Source of the DNA: Marinagarivorans sp. UBA5868
GTDB lineage: Bacteria; Pseudomonadota; Gammaproteobacteria; Pseudomonadales; Cellvibrionaceae
Length of the DNA stretch: 7,541 nucleotides
Reading direction: 5' to 3'
Assembly (NCBI GenBank): GCA_002432095.1
Contig: DJFQ01000146.1
Location: 4,781-12,321, forward strand
The notes under the pieces: model-generated
What the model saw: the letters and a program-made list of their open reading frames with translations, nothing else
Told to the model about the DNA's origin: nothing
Database searches by the model: none
Program-made: the position numbers and the translations under genes
In this document: positions 6,571-7,541 of the stretch, piece after piece
Layout: each line of letters begins with the position of its first letter
Position numbering within the stretch: the stretch's first letter is position 1

Positions 6571-7533
6571 ATGAAGATGTTCGCGCGTGCAGCTTACCTG
6601 CCGGCCATGCTAATTGTCGCAATCTGTTTGAGCGTATCCGCCTGTGGCCAGGGAGGAAAAGGCAAAAGGAATCCAACTCCCGAGGAGCCAGAAGGCCGGT
6701 TTGCGGGTAAGGAGATGGCGATGAAACAAGCGGCCATAACTTTCAACATAACCATGGAAGAGTTACTACTCGCTCTTGAACACGATCAGATCCCTGACTA
6801 TGTGGGGGTTTCAGCAAACGAATATACCTACGACGCCTTAGGGCGATTCGCACGGGAAATCATCAAGACATACCCGCAATCAGACTTCTCAAATATTCCA
6901 GTTCGCGGCACGGTCGCCTACGACATGCAATTTACCTACAGCAGCTCGGAGCCTTGGAAGGAAGAGTCTGCAGTCCAGCAAATTTGGGACTCCTGGTGGG
7001 ACGGCGGCTCCCTTGCACCTCAGCGTACGACCACTTGGATTGATCATGTGGAGGACGTCACCTATTACAATACTGAAACGCCTGGTCTGATCAGCAGCAC
7101 AGCGACTTTTGAAATCATCGAGGTGCTAAACGACCAGGGATACTTAACCCGCTCCACTCGCCAAAACATCATGACGCAGGAAATTCAATCGGAGGAAATT
7201 TTTTATCGGGCCATTGATGGAATCCAACTCGACCGGATCGAAAACGCGGGCGAGACAGTCGAGTACCGCTACTATCCAAACGGCGCGCTGGAATCCATGG
7301 AAGTGCGGTCGAATTCCGGGGCTCGCGACGTCACGACCTACGAGTATTTGACGGACGAAGTCTATTCAATAATTGCGGAGACTCGCAGTTACGGAGCAGA
7401 TGGAACCGATCTCGGTGTCCGCACCGCTCTGGAAATATTCGCTATTGGCTTTTGTCATGAAGCCACTCGGCAACGAGTGACGTTCGAACGCCCCAATTGG
7501 GCGGTGTGCCGAGAGCTCAGCAACTGGCGATAA
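6571..7533 (+). CDS. Uncharacterised lipoprotein with YD-repeat-like stretches
   Basis: I do not recognise this 320-residue protein. Its N-terminus is a lipoprotein signal: a basic MKMFAR, a hydrophobic core (LPAMLIVAICLSV), and a VSAC lipobox with the lipidated cysteine at C25. Residue +2 is Gly rather than Asp, which favours sorting to the outer membrane. A Gly/Lys/Pro-rich linker follows (~26-45). The rest is beta-rich and acidic, with many Tyr, Thr and Glu residues. Two stretches resemble YD/RHS-type units: YTYDALGRF (85-93) and GETVEYRYYPNGALESM (227-243). A helical segment, MEELLLALEHDQ, lies at ~62-73. C295 and C313 near the end could form a disulfide in the periplasm or outside. The start has GGAG (6562-6565) 5 nt upstream. 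No partner gene is seen on its strand, and the window ends 8 bp after the stop. Confidence 0.8.
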   Translation: MKMFARAAYLPAMLIVAICLSVSACGQGGKGKRNPTPEEPEGRFAGKEMAMKQAAITFNITMEELLLALEHDQIPDYVGVSANEYTYDALGRFAREIIKTYPQSDFSNIPVRGTVAYDMQFTYSSSEPWKEESAVQQIWDSWWDGGSLAPQRTTTWIDHVEDVTYYNTETPGLISSTATFEIIEVLNDQGYLTRSTRQNIMTQEIQSEEIFYRAIDGIQLDRIENAGETVEYRYYPNGALESMEVRSNSGARDVTTYEYLTDEVYSIIAETRSYGADGTDLGVRTALEIFAIGFCHEATRQRVTFERPNWAVCRELSNWR

Positions 7534-7541
7534 TCGTCAGG

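Noticed and set aside
6363..6710. Reading frame running through the lipoprotein leader into the lipoprotein gene, including an ATG at 6540 overlapping the short frame's TGA
   Set aside because: It overlaps the lipoprotein signal sequence out of frame, is Arg/Cys-rich and matches nothing. The ATGA overlap is suggestive of coupling but alone is too weak to call a gene.

Overview
The window looks like chromosomal DNA from a Gram-negative proteobacterium, most likely a gammaproteobacterium. The reasons are a two-gene RND efflux locus, a YaiI protein very close in sequence to the enterobacterial one as I remember it, and a lipoprotein with a classical lipobox. GC content is moderate and coding density is high. 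I cannot name the genus. I see no mobile element, tRNA, rRNA or CRISPR array.

Layout. (1) Positions 1-3898, plus strand: the 3' part of a periplasmic adaptor (membrane fusion protein) gene, overlapping by an ATGA junction a complete RND permease gene of 1070 codons. Together they encode the inner-membrane and periplasmic parts of a proton-driven efflux pump. No outer-membrane channel gene is visible. (2) Positions 3899-3984: a short convergent gap with a hairpin and T-run that could end transcription of the minus-strand genes. (3) Positions 3985-6289, minus strand: a tight three-gene run transcribed in the order yaiI, NYN-LOTUS protein, membrane-anchored endonuclease/exonuclease/phosphatase (EEP) protein. 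The gaps are 24 and 31 bp. (4) Positions 6290-6570: a divergent intergenic region with a perfect TAGACG-N8-CGTCTA inverted repeat, weak promoter candidates and a 13-codon open reading frame with a strong ribosome binding site. (5) Positions 6571-7533, plus strand: an unrecognised lipoprotein with two short stretches resembling YD (RHS-type) repeats.

How the genes work together. The pump genes form one translationally coupled unit. The minus-strand run pairs two PIN-like nuclease-fold proteins (YaiI/DUF188 and NYN) with a predicted phosphodiesterase/nuclease whose topology suggests it sits on the cytoplasmic face of the membrane. An RNA or nucleic-acid processing theme is a reasonable inference but unproven. 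The lipoprotein is independent of these and may be controlled through its approximately 100-nt leader.

The pump genes are ordinary. The parts most worth a second look are the possible nuclease operon, the short leader reading frame, and the unassigned lipoprotein.
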